Below, in pieces: positions 1-7,709 of a stretch of 39,147 nucleotides of DNA. Origin of the DNA: Dechloromonas sp. (GTDB taxonomy: Bacteria; Pseudomonadota; Gammaproteobacteria; Burkholderiales; Rhodocyclaceae); NCBI GenBank assembly GCA_016790815.1, contig JAEUOG010000063.1, positions 1 through 39,147 on the forward strand, in the 5' to 3' direction. Below the pieces are notes generated by a model. That model made no database searches and had not been told where the DNA came from. It was given only the letters and a program-made list of their open reading frames with translations. Position numbers and translations under genes: made by a program. The stretch's first letter is position 1. Each line of letters opens with the position of its first letter.

Positions 1-67
1 CTTGCCGCTGGTGCGGGGTTAGATCCTTCAAACTGCTCGACAGTTTCCGAAAATCATTGGCCTTCAT
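1..67 (-). CDS. Transposase N-terminus, probable IS1595 family (cut by window edge)
   Basis: An open frame starts with ATG at 67 and runs off the left edge, giving 22 residues beginning MKANDFRKL and ending LTPHQRQ. This 'MKA..FR..L..LT..QR' opening is typical of the helical N-terminus of IS1595/ISXO2-type transposases; the catalytic DDE/N part would lie outside the window. A GAG-containing Shine-Dalgarno-like stretch precedes it. The fragment is too short for certain assignment, so the family is inferred from the N-terminal pattern only. Confidence 0.5.
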   Translation of the reverse strand, partial: MKANDFRKLSSSLKDLTPHQRQ

Positions 68-85
68 CTCAACACCTATCCAATT

Positions 86-110
86 GATTCAGATAACTTT
101 GTTATAGACC
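86..110 (-). repeat. Possible terminal inverted repeat of the left-edge insertion sequence
   Basis: Reading outward-in on the minus strand, an AT-rich block starting GGTCTATAACAAAG lies 19 to 43 bases upstream of the transposase start. It contains a small palindrome, ATAAC-TTT-GTTAT (93-105). Position and composition fit an insertion sequence end, after which the GC-rich chromosome resumes. The partner repeat and target duplication are outside the window, so this is a guess from position. Confidence 0.3.
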
Positions 111-177
111 AACATGCAAAGATTACATAGCCTAAATGAAATAGCCCGAACCGCATGTTGCAGCGGCCCAGAAAGCG

Positions 178-202
178 AAACGCCGCCTCGCAGGGCGGCG
201 TT
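178..202 (-). terminator. Terminator hairpin after the small lipoprotein gene
   Basis: AACGCCGCC and GGGCGGCGTT pair across a five-base loop, 17 bases past the stop of the lipoprotein gene. The minus-strand transcript continues with a pyrimidine-rich tail (TTTCGCTTTC). Probable intrinsic terminator. Confidence 0.7.
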
Positions 203-218
203 CGACGTAAACGAACGA

Positions 219-488
219 TTACTTCTTGACGCCCATCCACTGGGCACTCTTGCCGTCGCTGGTCTTTTCACAGGTAACCTTGACGCCGGAAATCGTAGCC
301 TTGGTGCCAACGGCCTCGAACTTGCCGGAATCACCGTTATAGCACTCCGGCACCTTCACTGCAGGCGCGGGGGCCGGTGCAGCGGCAGCAGCCGGCGCGG
401 GAACGGGAGCCGGGGCAGGCGCGGGAGACTGTGTGGCACAAGCAGACAGGGAAAGAACAACAGCAGCAGTGATAAGCAGGGAACGCAT
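219..488 (-). CDS. Small proline/alanine-rich lipoprotein
   Basis: 89 residues. The N-terminus MRSLLITAAVVLSLSAC is a lipoprotein signal peptide with lipobox LSAC (Cys17 predicted to be lipidated). It is followed by an Ala/Pro repeat linker (about 20-45) and a small C-terminal domain with two cysteines, Cys49 and Cys73, which could form a disulfide in the periplasm. An AGGAG ribosome site lies 6 bases before ATG at 488. The linker would let the domain reach into the periplasm or cell wall. The function of the C-terminal domain is not recognised. A hairpin terminator follows. Confidence 0.8.
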   Translation of the reverse strand: MRSLLITAAVVLSLSACATQSPAPAPAPVPAPAAAAAPAPAPAVKVPECYNGDSGKFEAVGTKATISGVKVTCEKTSDGKSAQWMGVKK

Positions 489-624
489 GAAAATCTCCTG
501 GAGTGTTAGGCGGTAGCTGGGCCATTGTCTTACGCCAATGTTTCAGCCTAGTTTCAGCACCGGCTACCCAAGCACGTCACCGCCGGGTTTATACTCATTG
601 CATAACCACTTCCAAAAAAAAACC

Positions 625-1620
625 ATGGCCATCATCCGCTGCAACAAATGCACCCTGCTCGCCGAGCAGCCGGACAACCTCGCCGGGCAAAGTATTGCTT
701 GCCCGAAATGCGGCACCCCGGCCGCGGTCTACTCGACGCTGTTTTTCATCGAGAAACTGCTCGACAAGTATTTCGATGCCCAACGTGAAGTCATTCGCCT
801 GAAATCGGCCACTTCAAGCCCCCATACCGAAGCCCCTGAAGCCGCACCGGCCAGTTTGCCGCAGACCGATGTCGACCTGGCCAACTCCGACTTTCTGGCC
901 ACTGAATTGCAGCACGGGCCGATCTACGACTGGTTCCACAAGAAGCAGATCAAGGTTCAGGCCAACATGCGCGGCGTGGACACCAGCGGCTTCTTCGATG
1001 AGGTTGCGGAAGCGATCGGTAACAACTTCGACGTCCTCAAGGAAGTCCTCGAACGGATTCGCTGGTCGCAGCATAAGGAACACGCGAGCACAACCATCCA
1101 GCTCGACAAGAAATCGCCGGCTGACGCCAAGGCCATCTCGGCCTTCTGCCAGCAGCTTTACGATTTTTCCTTCGTCGCAAAGTGTTTCCACAACAAACCG
1201 GAAAACAATGTCCGGCTGATTCTGCAAACAGCCCCGACCATCCGCGACTTTTTCAATGGCGAATGGCTCGAGTGGCACGCCCTGATGACCTGCCTGCGCT
1301 ACGCGAAGGAGCGCGATCGCCGCTTTTCCTGCACGCGCGGGTTGAACCTCACGCTGGCAAACGGCGACCCCTGCGAACTCGATGTGTTCATGCTGATCGA
1401 TGGCAAGTTGCCAATCTGCATCGAATGCAAGAGCGGCGAATTTCGCCAGAACATCGACCGCTATCTTGCGCTGCGCAAACGTCTGGGGCTCGATGCCAAG
1501 CAGTTCGTGATGTGCATCACCGGCCTCAGCGACGAAAACGCCAAAGCCTTTTCCGCGATGTATGACCTGACTTTCGTCAGCGAACGCGGGCTGGCCGGCC
1601 ATCTCGGCCGACTGTTCTGA
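625..1620 (+). CDS. Zinc-ribbon protein with Card1/DUF1887-like PD-(D/E)XK nuclease core
   Basis: 331 residues from ATG 625 (MAIIRCNKC); an upstream in-frame ATG at 538 would add 29 unconvincing residues. Residues 6-29 form a zinc ribbon (Cys6, Cys9, Cys26, Cys29). About 40-60 is helical, then a Pro/Ala-rich linker and a helical middle. The C-terminal part carries 'GEWLEWHAL', then E251-x-D253, then E267-C-K269, in the order of a PD-(D/E)XK nuclease fold. The WLE...ELD...ECKSG pattern resembles the nuclease half of Card1/Can2 (DUF1887) proteins. No CARF sensor domain is visible, and no CRISPR array or cas gene is in the window. The enzymatic role is inferred; the substrate is unknown. It stands alone, divergent from the lipoprotein gene. 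Confidence 0.75.
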   Translation: MAIIRCNKCTLLAEQPDNLAGQSIACPKCGTPAAVYSTLFFIEKLLDKYFDAQREVIRLKSATSSPHTEAPEAAPASLPQTDVDLANSDFLATELQHGPIYDWFHKKQIKVQANMRGVDTSGFFDEVAEAIGNNFDVLKEVLERIRWSQHKEHASTTIQLDKKSPADAKAISAFCQQLYDFSFVAKCFHNKPENNVRLILQTAPTIRDFFNGEWLEWHALMTCLRYAKERDRRFSCTRGLNLTLANGDPCELDVFMLIDGKLPICIECKSGEFRQNIDRYLALRKRLGLDAKQFVMCITGLSDENAKAFSAMYDLTFVSERGLAGHLGRLF

Positions 1621-1802
1621 GGCGCGAGCCTTCGGAACAAACGTTGCCGGCGAAAACTCAATGAACTGTTTTTCGGATATATAACCTAAGTCCAGTATCC
1701 TCTGCGTTTGCCGGAATGATCCCGGCTTAACTCACGCTTCTCTATTGTCGCAACCAGTCCTGCAACGGTCGAACCGCTCTGGGTTTTCGGAAGGAAGTCG
1801 CT

Positions 1803-2336
1803 ATGTCGCCTGTTGATGGAGATGCCGTCGAGAGAATCCACCGGGATCACGCACGCATGCTCGAGATGATCGACCGCATCCGTGCCGAATGCGGTCAGCG
1901 AAACACCATCCAGCATTGCAACGATTGCCACGCGCCGCATCGGGCGGTCTGCCAGGGCAACATAGATCAGTTGATTCGAGGCTTTATCGAAGCCACGATG
2001 AAGCACAGTCTCATTGAGTCGATGTTCATGGACGACAAGGTTCCGGCGGCACACCGCGCAGCCCACAATCAGGCGCACATGGTCATTGCGCAACAATTGA
2101 AGTCGATTCGCGTCGTCCTCTCCGAAGACGGAAACTACGTGCATGCAATTGATGGCATAGACGAAATCCATGCTGCGCTGATTTCCCACTTCAGGGATTT
2201 CGACCTTCCGCTTGAGCGCTACCTTCAGGAAACCGATTTGGCGCCTCAGTCCGGCTGGATCGCCGGCACGCGATGTATTTCGGAGAACGCCTCAACGCCT
2301 GGACACACCGGTTCGGAACCCTGTTCGCCACGATAG
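1803..2336 (+). CDS. Hemerythrin-like domain protein with Cys/His cluster
   Basis: 177 residues. The metal-ligand pattern of hemerythrins is present in order: HRDH (13-16), HSLIE (H-x3-E), HRAAHNQAH, and a late HFRDFD (H-x4-D), as for a di-iron O2/redox-sensing four-helix bundle. Between the first two ligands sits a Cys/His-rich segment (C..CH...H....C, residues ~38-50), a known variant of bacterial hemerythrin-like proteins. No signal peptide, so cytoplasmic. GGAAGGA lies 8 bases upstream of the start. The last ~20 residues are odd: they are read from DNA that in another frame encodes the start of a hemolysin III protein, so the C-terminal tail is probably run-through sequence. Confidence 0.8.
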   Translation: MSPVDGDAVERIHRDHARMLEMIDRIRAECGQRNTIQHCNDCHAPHRAVCQGNIDQLIRGFIEATMKHSLIESMFMDDKVPAAHRAAHNQAHMVIAQQLKSIRVVLSEDGNYVHAIDGIDEIHAALISHFRDFDLPLERYLQETDLAPQSGWIAGTRCISENASTPGHTGSEPCSPR

Positions 2337-2564
2337 CCGCAATCTGGCTCTTCGCCACAGCTACCTCGGGCGGTGACGTCATCAAGACCATCAGCCTTGT
2401 CGTCTATGGCATCACACTGGTACCGCTGTAAGCGTTTTGACCATCGCCACCGCGTGCGCAAGCCAATCAAACACACCCTGCGCAAACCCGACCATCACTC
2501 GATTTGCCTGCTGACCGCCGTCAGCCAAATGCACTTCATCGCCATCCTGCGCCATATGGTCTGA
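2273..2564 (+). pseudogene. Remnant of a hemolysin III / YqfA family membrane protein gene
   Basis: From ATG 2273 a frame reads MYFGERLNAWTHRFG and continues to VVYGITLVPL before a stop at 2429-2431. This is the usual N-terminus of hemolysin III (YqfA, PAQR-like) proteins. The homology resumes in a different frame just downstream as RKPIKHTLRKPDHHSICLL, matching the family's conserved '(L)RKLDH..IYLLIAG' segment. The remaining five or so membrane segments are absent. The gene is therefore frameshifted and truncated. Its 5' end overlaps the end of the hemerythrin frame. Confidence 0.8.
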
Positions 2565-2609
2565 ATCAGGGCATTTTGGCCCAGTCATGCCAGGCCAGAA
2601 CGGGGTAAA

Positions 2610-2903
2610 TCAGGAACGACGATCCTGCGGATTCCACGAAAACAGCGAGCGCGCCATGTCATTCACGCGCTCCAACGCCGGCTCGATGGAAATAGCGAGT
2701 GGCTTGGGGCTGGCCTGCGGGTTCCAGGAAAAAAATGGGCGAAGGAACGCATCGAAAGCGTGCGCTCCAGCCAGTGCGCTGCCTGTGGCCAGGCTGACCA
2801 TTTGTGCCGAGCGCTCGGCAAAAATACCGTGCACACGATGGATTTCTGCCGCACGAAGTTCGCGGGCCTGTTGCTCGATGCTTGGGATGTCAATAGGGGT
2901 CAT
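2610..2903 (-). CDS. Small conserved-looking hypothetical protein
   Basis: 97 residues starting MTPIDIPSIEQQARELRAAE. The ATG at 2903 is preferred over 2915 because GGAGAG (2908-2913) then sits at ribosome-site distance. An N-terminal amphipathic helix is followed by Ala-rich sequence and two copies of the motif 'FFSWNPQ'/'LFSWNPQ', near residues 62-68 and 87-93. No signal peptide or known domain is recognised. It is divergent from the LysR regulator at 3030, so it may be that regulator's target, which is inference from layout. Confidence 0.6.
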   Translation of the reverse strand: MTPIDIPSIEQQARELRAAEIHRVHGIFAERSAQMVSLATGSALAGAHAFDAFLRPFFSWNPQASPKPLAISIEPALERVNDMARSLFSWNPQDRRS

Positions 2904-2920
2904 GGTGCTCTCCATTTATT

Positions 2921-2933
2921 GTTGCGACGCAAC
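2921..2933. promoter_or_regulatory. Palindrome in the divergent promoter region, possible operator
   Basis: GTTGCG-A-CGCAAC is a perfect 6+6 inverted repeat with a one-base centre. It lies 17 bases upstream of the small hypothetical gene and 96 bases upstream of the divergent LysR gene. LysR proteins often bind such sites between divergent genes. It is not a perfectly centred T-N11-A box, so the protein that binds it is uncertain. Confidence 0.35.
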
Positions 2934-3029
2934 ATTTTTTTAAACAGTTCGCAGTCTAATTACCTGACCTTTGAATAACAATCATGCTTCCAGGCAAAAC
3001 ATTTGTGAATTTTCATCCATAATATAGTC

Positions 3030-3932
3030 ATGGATCGTGCAGCCGAAATGACCGCCTTTGTCCGCACCGTGGAAACCGGAGGATTCTCTGCTGCCGCGCG
3101 GGAAATGGGACTGACGCCATCAGCACTCTCCAAGCTGGTCAGCCGCCTCGAAGACCGCCTCGGTGCCCGCCTGCTCAGCCGCACCACACGTCGCCTGCAA
3201 CTCACCACGGAAGGCGAGGCCTTCTTCAATCGGGCCCGCCCCATCCTGACCGCGATGGACGAAGCCGAGGCCGAAGTGGCCGAAGCCGGCACCCATCCTC
3301 GCGGCGTGCTGCGCCTGCATTGCGGCACTGCTTTCGGCATGCACCAGCTGACACCGGCCATTCCACGGTTTCTCGAAAAGCACCGGGACATCGAACTGGA
3401 AATAACCATCAACGACGCCCCGCCGGCGCCGGCCGACGATCATTTCGACCTGACCATCCGCATCGGCACGCTCGAAGACTCCTCCAGCGTGGCGCGCCGC
3501 ATCTGCAACCTGGAGCGGGTCATCTGCGCCGCGCCGAGCTATCTCGAACGCTTCGGAACCCCGCGCACCCCCGATGAACTGCAGCAGCACAACTGCCTAT
3601 GGATCACCACCCTGCCTGCCCTTCGCCGCTGGCCGTTCAACACGGACGACGGCATCCGGGTCGTCCACATCGGCGGCAACGTCGTTGCCAACAATGCCGA
3701 ATCGGTGCTGCAACTCGCTGTCGCCGGCGTCGGCATTACCCGCCTGACCGATGTCATCGTCGACGAGGCCCTGCGCCGTGGCGCCCTTATCCCGATTCTC
3801 ACCGACTGGCACCACGTCGAGCCGGTGCCCCTCTTCGTCACCTACCCAAGCGGCCGCCACCTCGCCCCCAAGGTTCGGGTCATGGTCGATTTTCTCGTCG
3901 ACCAGTTCGGGCATACACCCTGGCGCATGTAA
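3030..3932 (+). CDS. LysR family transcriptional regulator
   Basis: 300 residues, full family length. The N-terminal winged helix-turn-helix (about 6-65: TAFVRTVETGGFSAAAREMG...SRLEDRLGARLLSRTTR) is classic LysR of the DsdC/'CrgA-like' type. A linker helix and a periplasmic-binding-protein-like effector domain (~90-295) follow. It is divergent from the small gene at 2610-2903, the usual arrangement for a LysR regulator and its target. The effector is not predictable from sequence. Confidence 0.93.
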   Translation: MDRAAEMTAFVRTVETGGFSAAAREMGLTPSALSKLVSRLEDRLGARLLSRTTRRLQLTTEGEAFFNRARPILTAMDEAEAEVAEAGTHPRGVLRLHCGTAFGMHQLTPAIPRFLEKHRDIELEITINDAPPAPADDHFDLTIRIGTLEDSSSVARRICNLERVICAAPSYLERFGTPRTPDELQQHNCLWITTLPALRRWPFNTDDGIRVVHIGGNVVANNAESVLQLAVAGVGITRLTDVIVDEALRRGALIPILTDWHHVEPVPLFVTYPSGRHLAPKVRVMVDFLVDQFGHTPWRM

Positions 3933-3943
3933 GCATGCAGAAT

Positions 3944-3959
3944 GCAGAATGCATTCTGC
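3944..3959. repeat. 16-bp perfect palindrome
   Basis: GCAGAATGCATTCTGC is a perfect palindrome 11 bases after the LysR stop. It has no loop and no T-run, so it is a weak terminator candidate. It directly abuts a degenerate copy of the dispersed GGTCAACCG repeat. Confidence 0.4.
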
Positions 3960-3988
3960 GGTCAACCGCAAAATACACCCCAATTTCA
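3958..3988 (+). repeat. Degenerate copy of the CGGTCAACCG dispersed repeat
   Basis: GCGGTCAACCGCAAAAT followed by an ACACCCCAA-type tail matches the core and downstream spacing of the perfect copies at 23663, 34762 and 36892, with substitutions at the flanks. It lies between the convergent LysR and crcB genes. Confidence 0.5.
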
Positions 3989-4022
3989 CGTACCGGGCGC
4001 TACCTGACTGACGGCGTAGCGA

Positions 4023-4430
4023 TCAGGACCAGATACGCGTTGCGCCGACTGTCAGCAATCCGAGATAGGTTGCCGTCAGAGAACCGGCCAGATGCACTGA
4101 AGCCAGCCCGATGGCCCACGCGGGCTGGCCGGCGAGCAGGCGTTCGACGACCTCGGCCGAGAAGGTCGAAAAGGTGGTCAGGCCACCGAGGAAGCCGGTA
4201 ATGGCAAACAGCTTCCAGGCCAATGGAAAATGGGTATTGAGGTGAAACAGGCCAGCGGCGACTCCGACCAGATAGCCGCCGATTACGTTGGCGGCCAGCG
4301 TGCCGAGCGGAAGCGCGACGAACAAAGGATTGAGCGCCAGCCCGAGAAACCAGCGCGACCAAGCACCTAGCGCGGCACCGCAACCTACCGCCAGGAAGTT
4401 GAGTGCTGAAAGGTTGTGCAATGCTGACAT
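4023..4430 (-). CDS. crcB: Fluoride exporter CrcB/FluC
   Basis: 135 residues with four predicted membrane segments. The family signature 'GFLGGLTTFSTFSAE' is intact at ~79-93, and GxWxR near the N-terminus (GAALGAWSRW) is typical. CrcB/Fluc is a dual-topology dimeric channel that expels fluoride from the cytoplasm. It is divergent from glnS. No fluoride riboswitch was seen in the 68-base upstream gap. Confidence 0.95.
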   Translation of the reverse strand: MSALHNLSALNFLAVGCGAALGAWSRWFLGLALNPLFVALPLGTLAANVIGGYLVGVAAGLFHLNTHFPLAWKLFAITGFLGGLTTFSTFSAEVVERLLAGQPAWAIGLASVHLAGSLTATYLGLLTVGATRIWS

Positions 4431-4498
4431 GCTCTGAATTTTAGCGGTTTATCGGCCCCAACCGTTAAAATGGCGTGATTGAAATCTGAGGTTTTACC

Positions 4499-6304
4499 GT
4501 GAGCAGCCCCAACCAGCCCGCCAGTACACCGGCCCCCGCCGCCAATTTCATCAAGAACATCGTCGAAGCAGACCTCGCCGCTGGCAAACACGCCCATCGC
4601 CACTGGGCCGGCCATCCCGGCATCGCTGCCGATCACGCCGCCGCGCCGCTCGACCCGGCCAAACTGCGCACCCGCTTTCCGCCGGAGCCGAATGGCTATC
4701 TGCATTTTGGCCACGCCAAGTCCATCCTGCTCAATTTCGGCCTGGCCCAGCAATACGGCGGCCGCTGCCACCTGCGTTTCGACGACACCAACCCGGAGAA
4801 GGAAGACCAGGAATACGTCGATTCCATCATCGACGCCGTCAAATGGCTGGGCTGCTCGTGGGAGCAGGCGGGCGAAACCAATCTCTACTACGCCTCGAAT
4901 TATTTCGACTGGATGCTGCAATGCGCCGAAGCGCTGATCGCCGCCGGCCACGCCTACGTCGATAGCCAATCAGCTGACGAAATGCGCGCCAATCGCGGCA
5001 CGCTGACCCAGGCCGGCAAGAACTCGCCTTTCCGCGACCGCCCGGTGGCCGAGAACATGGACCTGTTCAAGCGCATGCAGGCCGGCGAATTTGCCGATGG
5101 CGCCCACATCCTGCGCGCCAAAATCGACATGGCCGCGCCCAACATCAACCTGCGCGACCCGGCCATCTACCGCATCCGCCACGCCACGCACCACAACACC
5201 GGTGACAAGTACTGCGTTTATCCGATGTACACCTTCGCCCACCCGATCGAGGACGCGCTGGAAAACATCACGCATTCGATCTGCACGCTGGAGTTCGAAG
5301 ACCAGCGCCCGTTCTACGACTGGCTGCTCGAGCGCCTGGCCGAAGCCGGCCTGCTCCAGCGACCGCTGCCGCAGCAGATCGAGTTCTCGCGCCTCAACCT
5401 GACCTACGTTGTGCTTTCCAAGCGCAAGCTCATTCAGCTCGTCGATGAAAAACACGTTACCGGCTGGGACGATCCTCGCATGCCTACGCTGGTCGGCGCC
5501 CGCCGTCGCGGCTATTCGGCCGACGGCTTCCGCCTGTTCGCCGAGCGCATCGGCGTCTCCAAGAACGATTCGCTGATCGACTACGTGCTGTTCGAAGATG
5601 CCATGCGCGAGATGATGAACGAGTCTGACCAGCGCCGCATCGCCGTGCTCGACCCGGTCAAGCTGATCATCGACAACTACCCGGAAGGCCAGGTCGAAGA
5701 GTGCTTCGCGCCGAATCACCCACTGCATCCTGAACTCGGCCAGCGCAGCATTCCATTCAGCCGCGAACTGTGGATCGAGGGCGAGGATTTCATGGAAGTC
5801 CCGAGCAAGGGATTCCGCCGCCTCTTCCCCGGCAACATGGCCCGCCTCAAGTACGGCTACGTCGTCGAATGCACGGGCTGCGACAAGGATGAAAACGGCA
5901 AGGTTGTTGCGGTCCACTGCAATTATTTGCCCGAAACCAAATCCGGCACGCCGGGCGCTGACAGCGTCAAGGTCAAGGGCAATCTGCACTGGGTTTCCGC
6001 CGCCCAGTCCTACGCCGCCGAAATTCGCCTCTACGAACGTCTGTTCAAGGTGCCGGCTCCCGGTTCGCGCCGCGAAGGCGATGCGCCCGACCTGGAGCGC
6101 GATTTCCTCGACGACATGAACACCGACTCTGCCCGGACCATCACCGCCCAGCTTGAAGCCTGCCTGAGGGATGCAAAACCGGAAGAGCGCTTCCAGTTCG
6201 AGCGCCACGGTTACTTTGTCGCCGACCGCGTCGATTCGAAGCCGGGCGCCCCGGTCTTCAACCGCGCCGTCACGCTCAAGGATTCGTGGGGCAAGGCGGG
6301 CTAA
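4499..6304 (+). CDS. glnS: Glutaminyl-tRNA synthetase
   Basis: 601 residues. Class I synthetase that charges tRNA-Gln. Visible are the HIGH-type motif in PEPNGYLHFGHAKS (~residues 61-74), the KMSKS-type VLSKRK (~304-309), the GlnRS catalytic stretch, and a C-terminal anticodon-binding beta-barrel region. The start is GTG at 4499, preceded by TGAGG at ribosome-site distance; an ATG is not available near this position. It heads a same-strand run of genes to 10777. Length is slightly longer than the E. coli enzyme (~554). Confidence 0.96.
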   Translation: MSSPNQPASTPAPAANFIKNIVEADLAAGKHAHRHWAGHPGIAADHAAAPLDPAKLRTRFPPEPNGYLHFGHAKSILLNFGLAQQYGGRCHLRFDDTNPEKEDQEYVDSIIDAVKWLGCSWEQAGETNLYYASNYFDWMLQCAEALIAAGHAYVDSQSADEMRANRGTLTQAGKNSPFRDRPVAENMDLFKRMQAGEFADGAHILRAKIDMAAPNINLRDPAIYRIRHATHHNTGDKYCVYPMYTFAHPIEDALENITHSICTLEFEDQRPFYDWLLERLAEAGLLQRPLPQQIEFSRLNLTYVVLSKRKLIQLVDEKHVTGWDDPRMPTLVGARRRGYSADGFRLFAERIGVSKNDSLIDYVLFEDAMREMMNESDQRRIAVLDPVKLIIDNYPEGQVEECFAPNHPLHPELGQRSIPFSRELWIEGEDFMEVPSKGFRRLFPGNMARLKYGYVVECTGCDKDENGKVVAVHCNYLPETKSGTPGADSVKVKGNLHWVSAAQSYAAEIRLYERLFKVPAPGSRREGDAPDLERDFLDDMNTDSARTITAQLEACLRDAKPEERFQFERHGYFVADRVDSKPGAPVFNRAVTLKDSWGKAG

Positions 6305-6308
6305 GGCC

Positions 6309-6524
6309 ATGGGAGGTGGATGGGGCTGCCCGCATGAGGTCAATGATCGTTGCCTCAAGATCAACAACCTGCCGTGCAATCCCGGCATGAAGGGCTGCGA
6401 GCTTGCCGGCCGCTACCGCTTTGCCGACGAGAGCAAGAACGAACGTTACTGGGAGAAAAAGGGGCGCGCTGACCAGCCGAAAGCCGCCCCCGGCCAGCCC
6501 GCCAAAGACAGCCAGCCGGACTGA
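6309..6524 (+). CDS. Small four-cysteine conserved hypothetical protein
   Basis: 71 residues, MGGGWGCPHEVNDRCLK..., with four cysteines at 7, 15, 23 and 30, spaced as a likely metal-binding or iron-sulfur-type knuckle, and a charged low-complexity tail. ATG 6309 lies only 4 bases after the glnS stop, so it is very likely translated from the same transcript. Function unknown; the 'CPH..NDRC....LPC.PG..GC' pattern looks like a recurrent short protein of betaproteobacteria (recalled family style, not verified). Confidence 0.75.
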   Translation: MGGGWGCPHEVNDRCLKINNLPCNPGMKGCELAGRYRFADESKNERYWEKKGRADQPKAAPGQPAKDSQPD

Positions 6525-6527
6525 GCC

Positions 6528-7709
6528 ATGCCCCGTGATGTCGAACAACTCGGCCAGGTTTTCACGCCGCCCAATGTGGTGGCCTTCATGCTCGACCTGT
6601 GTTCGAACAAGGGCCGGACGCTCGAACCGTCGGCCGGTGACGGCGCCTTCTTCAACGAGTTGAAGGCCCAACAGGCCGACTGCATTGGCATCGAAGTCGA
6701 CCCGAGCGTAGCCCCGGAAGGCGCGCTGGTTCGCGACTTTTTCGATTTCCCGCTCAGCGAGCAGTTCGACAGCATCATCGGCAACCCGCCTTATGTCCGC
6801 TTTCAGGATGTTGCGGTCAACACGAAAAAACGGCTTAAATCGGAATTGTTCGATGCACGCAGCAACCTTTTCCTGTTCTTCATCGAGAAGTGCATCCGCC
6901 ACCTGAAGCCGGGCGGTGAGCTGGTTTTCATTGTGCCGCGCGAATTCATCAAACTGACTGCGGCCAAGAAGCTCAACGCCTGGCTGTTTGAGCAGGGCAG
7001 CATCACGCATTTTTTTGAAACGGGCGATGTCCGCGTTTTCCAGGGCGCAACACCAAACTGCTGCATCTTCCGCTTCGAAAAAGGCCGCCAAGATCGCCGC
7101 ATGGCCGATGGCCGGCGCTTTGTCGAAGCCGATGGCCAACTCATGTTCCTGCGCGACGATCACAGCCTGCGCTTCGCCGACGTGTTTTCGGTCAAGGTTG
7201 GCGCCGTTTCCGGTGCCGACCACATCTACACCCACCCCAAGGGCAACATGGAATTCGTCTGCTCGAAGACCGTGGAAACCGGCGAAACGCGCCGCATGCT
7301 CTACGGCATCAAGCATCCGCATCTCGACAAGCACAAGGACGAACTGCTCGCCCGCCGCGTCAAGACTTTCGACGAGCGCAACTGGTGGCAATGGGGCCGC
7401 GCCTTCCCGGTCAGCGAGTTGCCGCGCATTTACGTCAATGGCCGGACGCGCAAGCCGGAACCTTTCTTCCTGCACGACTGCCACAGCTTCGACGGCGCCA
7501 TCCTCGCCCTGTTCCCCAAGAACACGCGCATCGCCCGCCGCGACCTCATCGAATGCACGATGATGCTCAACCGCGAAGTCGACTGGCAACAACTCGGCTT
7601 CGTCTGCGACGGCCGCTTCATCTTCACTCAGCGCAGCCTGCAGAATTGCCTGCTGCCGGAAAAATTCTCCCGCTATTTACCGTCTGATAAACACAAGGAC
7701 GTCGCATGA
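6528..7709 (+). CDS. Orphan N6-adenine-type DNA methyltransferase
   Basis: 393 residues. It opens with [16 protein letters not shown] (the TaqI/Eco57I-like 'G.v.TP..va..m' motif X). The SAM-binding motif I is [11 protein letters not shown] (~36-46), and the catalytic motif IV is N86-P-P-Y, diagnostic of amino methyltransferases acting on adenine N6. A C-terminal domain (~220-390) resembles a TaqI-type target-recognition region. No restriction endonuclease or specificity gene is adjacent. It lies 3 bases after the small gene and overlaps pyrF by ATGA, so it is embedded in a housekeeping transcript. It may be a solitary epigenetic methylase. Confidence 0.85.
   Translation: MPRDVEQLGQVFTPPNVVAFMLDLCSNKGRTLEPSAGDGAFFNELKAQQADCIGIEVDPSVAPEGALVRDFFDFPLSEQFDSIIGNPPYVRFQDVAVNTKKRLKSELFDARSNLFLFFIEKCIRHLKPGGELVFIVPREFIKLTAAKKLNAWLFEQGSITHFFETGDVRVFQGATPNCCIFRFEKGRQDRRMADGRRFVEADGQLMFLRDDHSLRFADVFSVKVGAVSGADHIYTHPKGNMEFVCSKTVETGETRRMLYGIKHPHLDKHKDELLARRVKTFDERNWWQWGRAFPVSELPRIYVNGRTRKPEPFFLHDCHSFDGAILALFPKNTRIARRDLIECTMMLNREVDWQQLGFVCDGRFIFTQRSLQNCLLPEKFSRYLPSDKHKDVA

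Noticed and set aside
1933-1947. CxxCH string in the hemerythrin as a c-type heme site
   Set aside because: No signal peptide or export; the Cys/His cluster is a known variation of this protein class.
4431-4498. Fluoride riboswitch ahead of crcB
   Set aside because: The 68-base gap lacks the conserved GGNGAUG-type core and pseudoknot layout.
4970-6388. Long minus-strand open frame (472 codons) opposite glnS
   Set aside because: It is antisense to a clear GlnRS and its composition is that of a complementary GC-rich reading frame, with no recognisable domain.
6276-7592. Long minus-strand open frame (438 codons) opposite the methyltransferase
   Set aside because: Antisense to an intact gene with NPPY and SAM motifs; no family resemblance.
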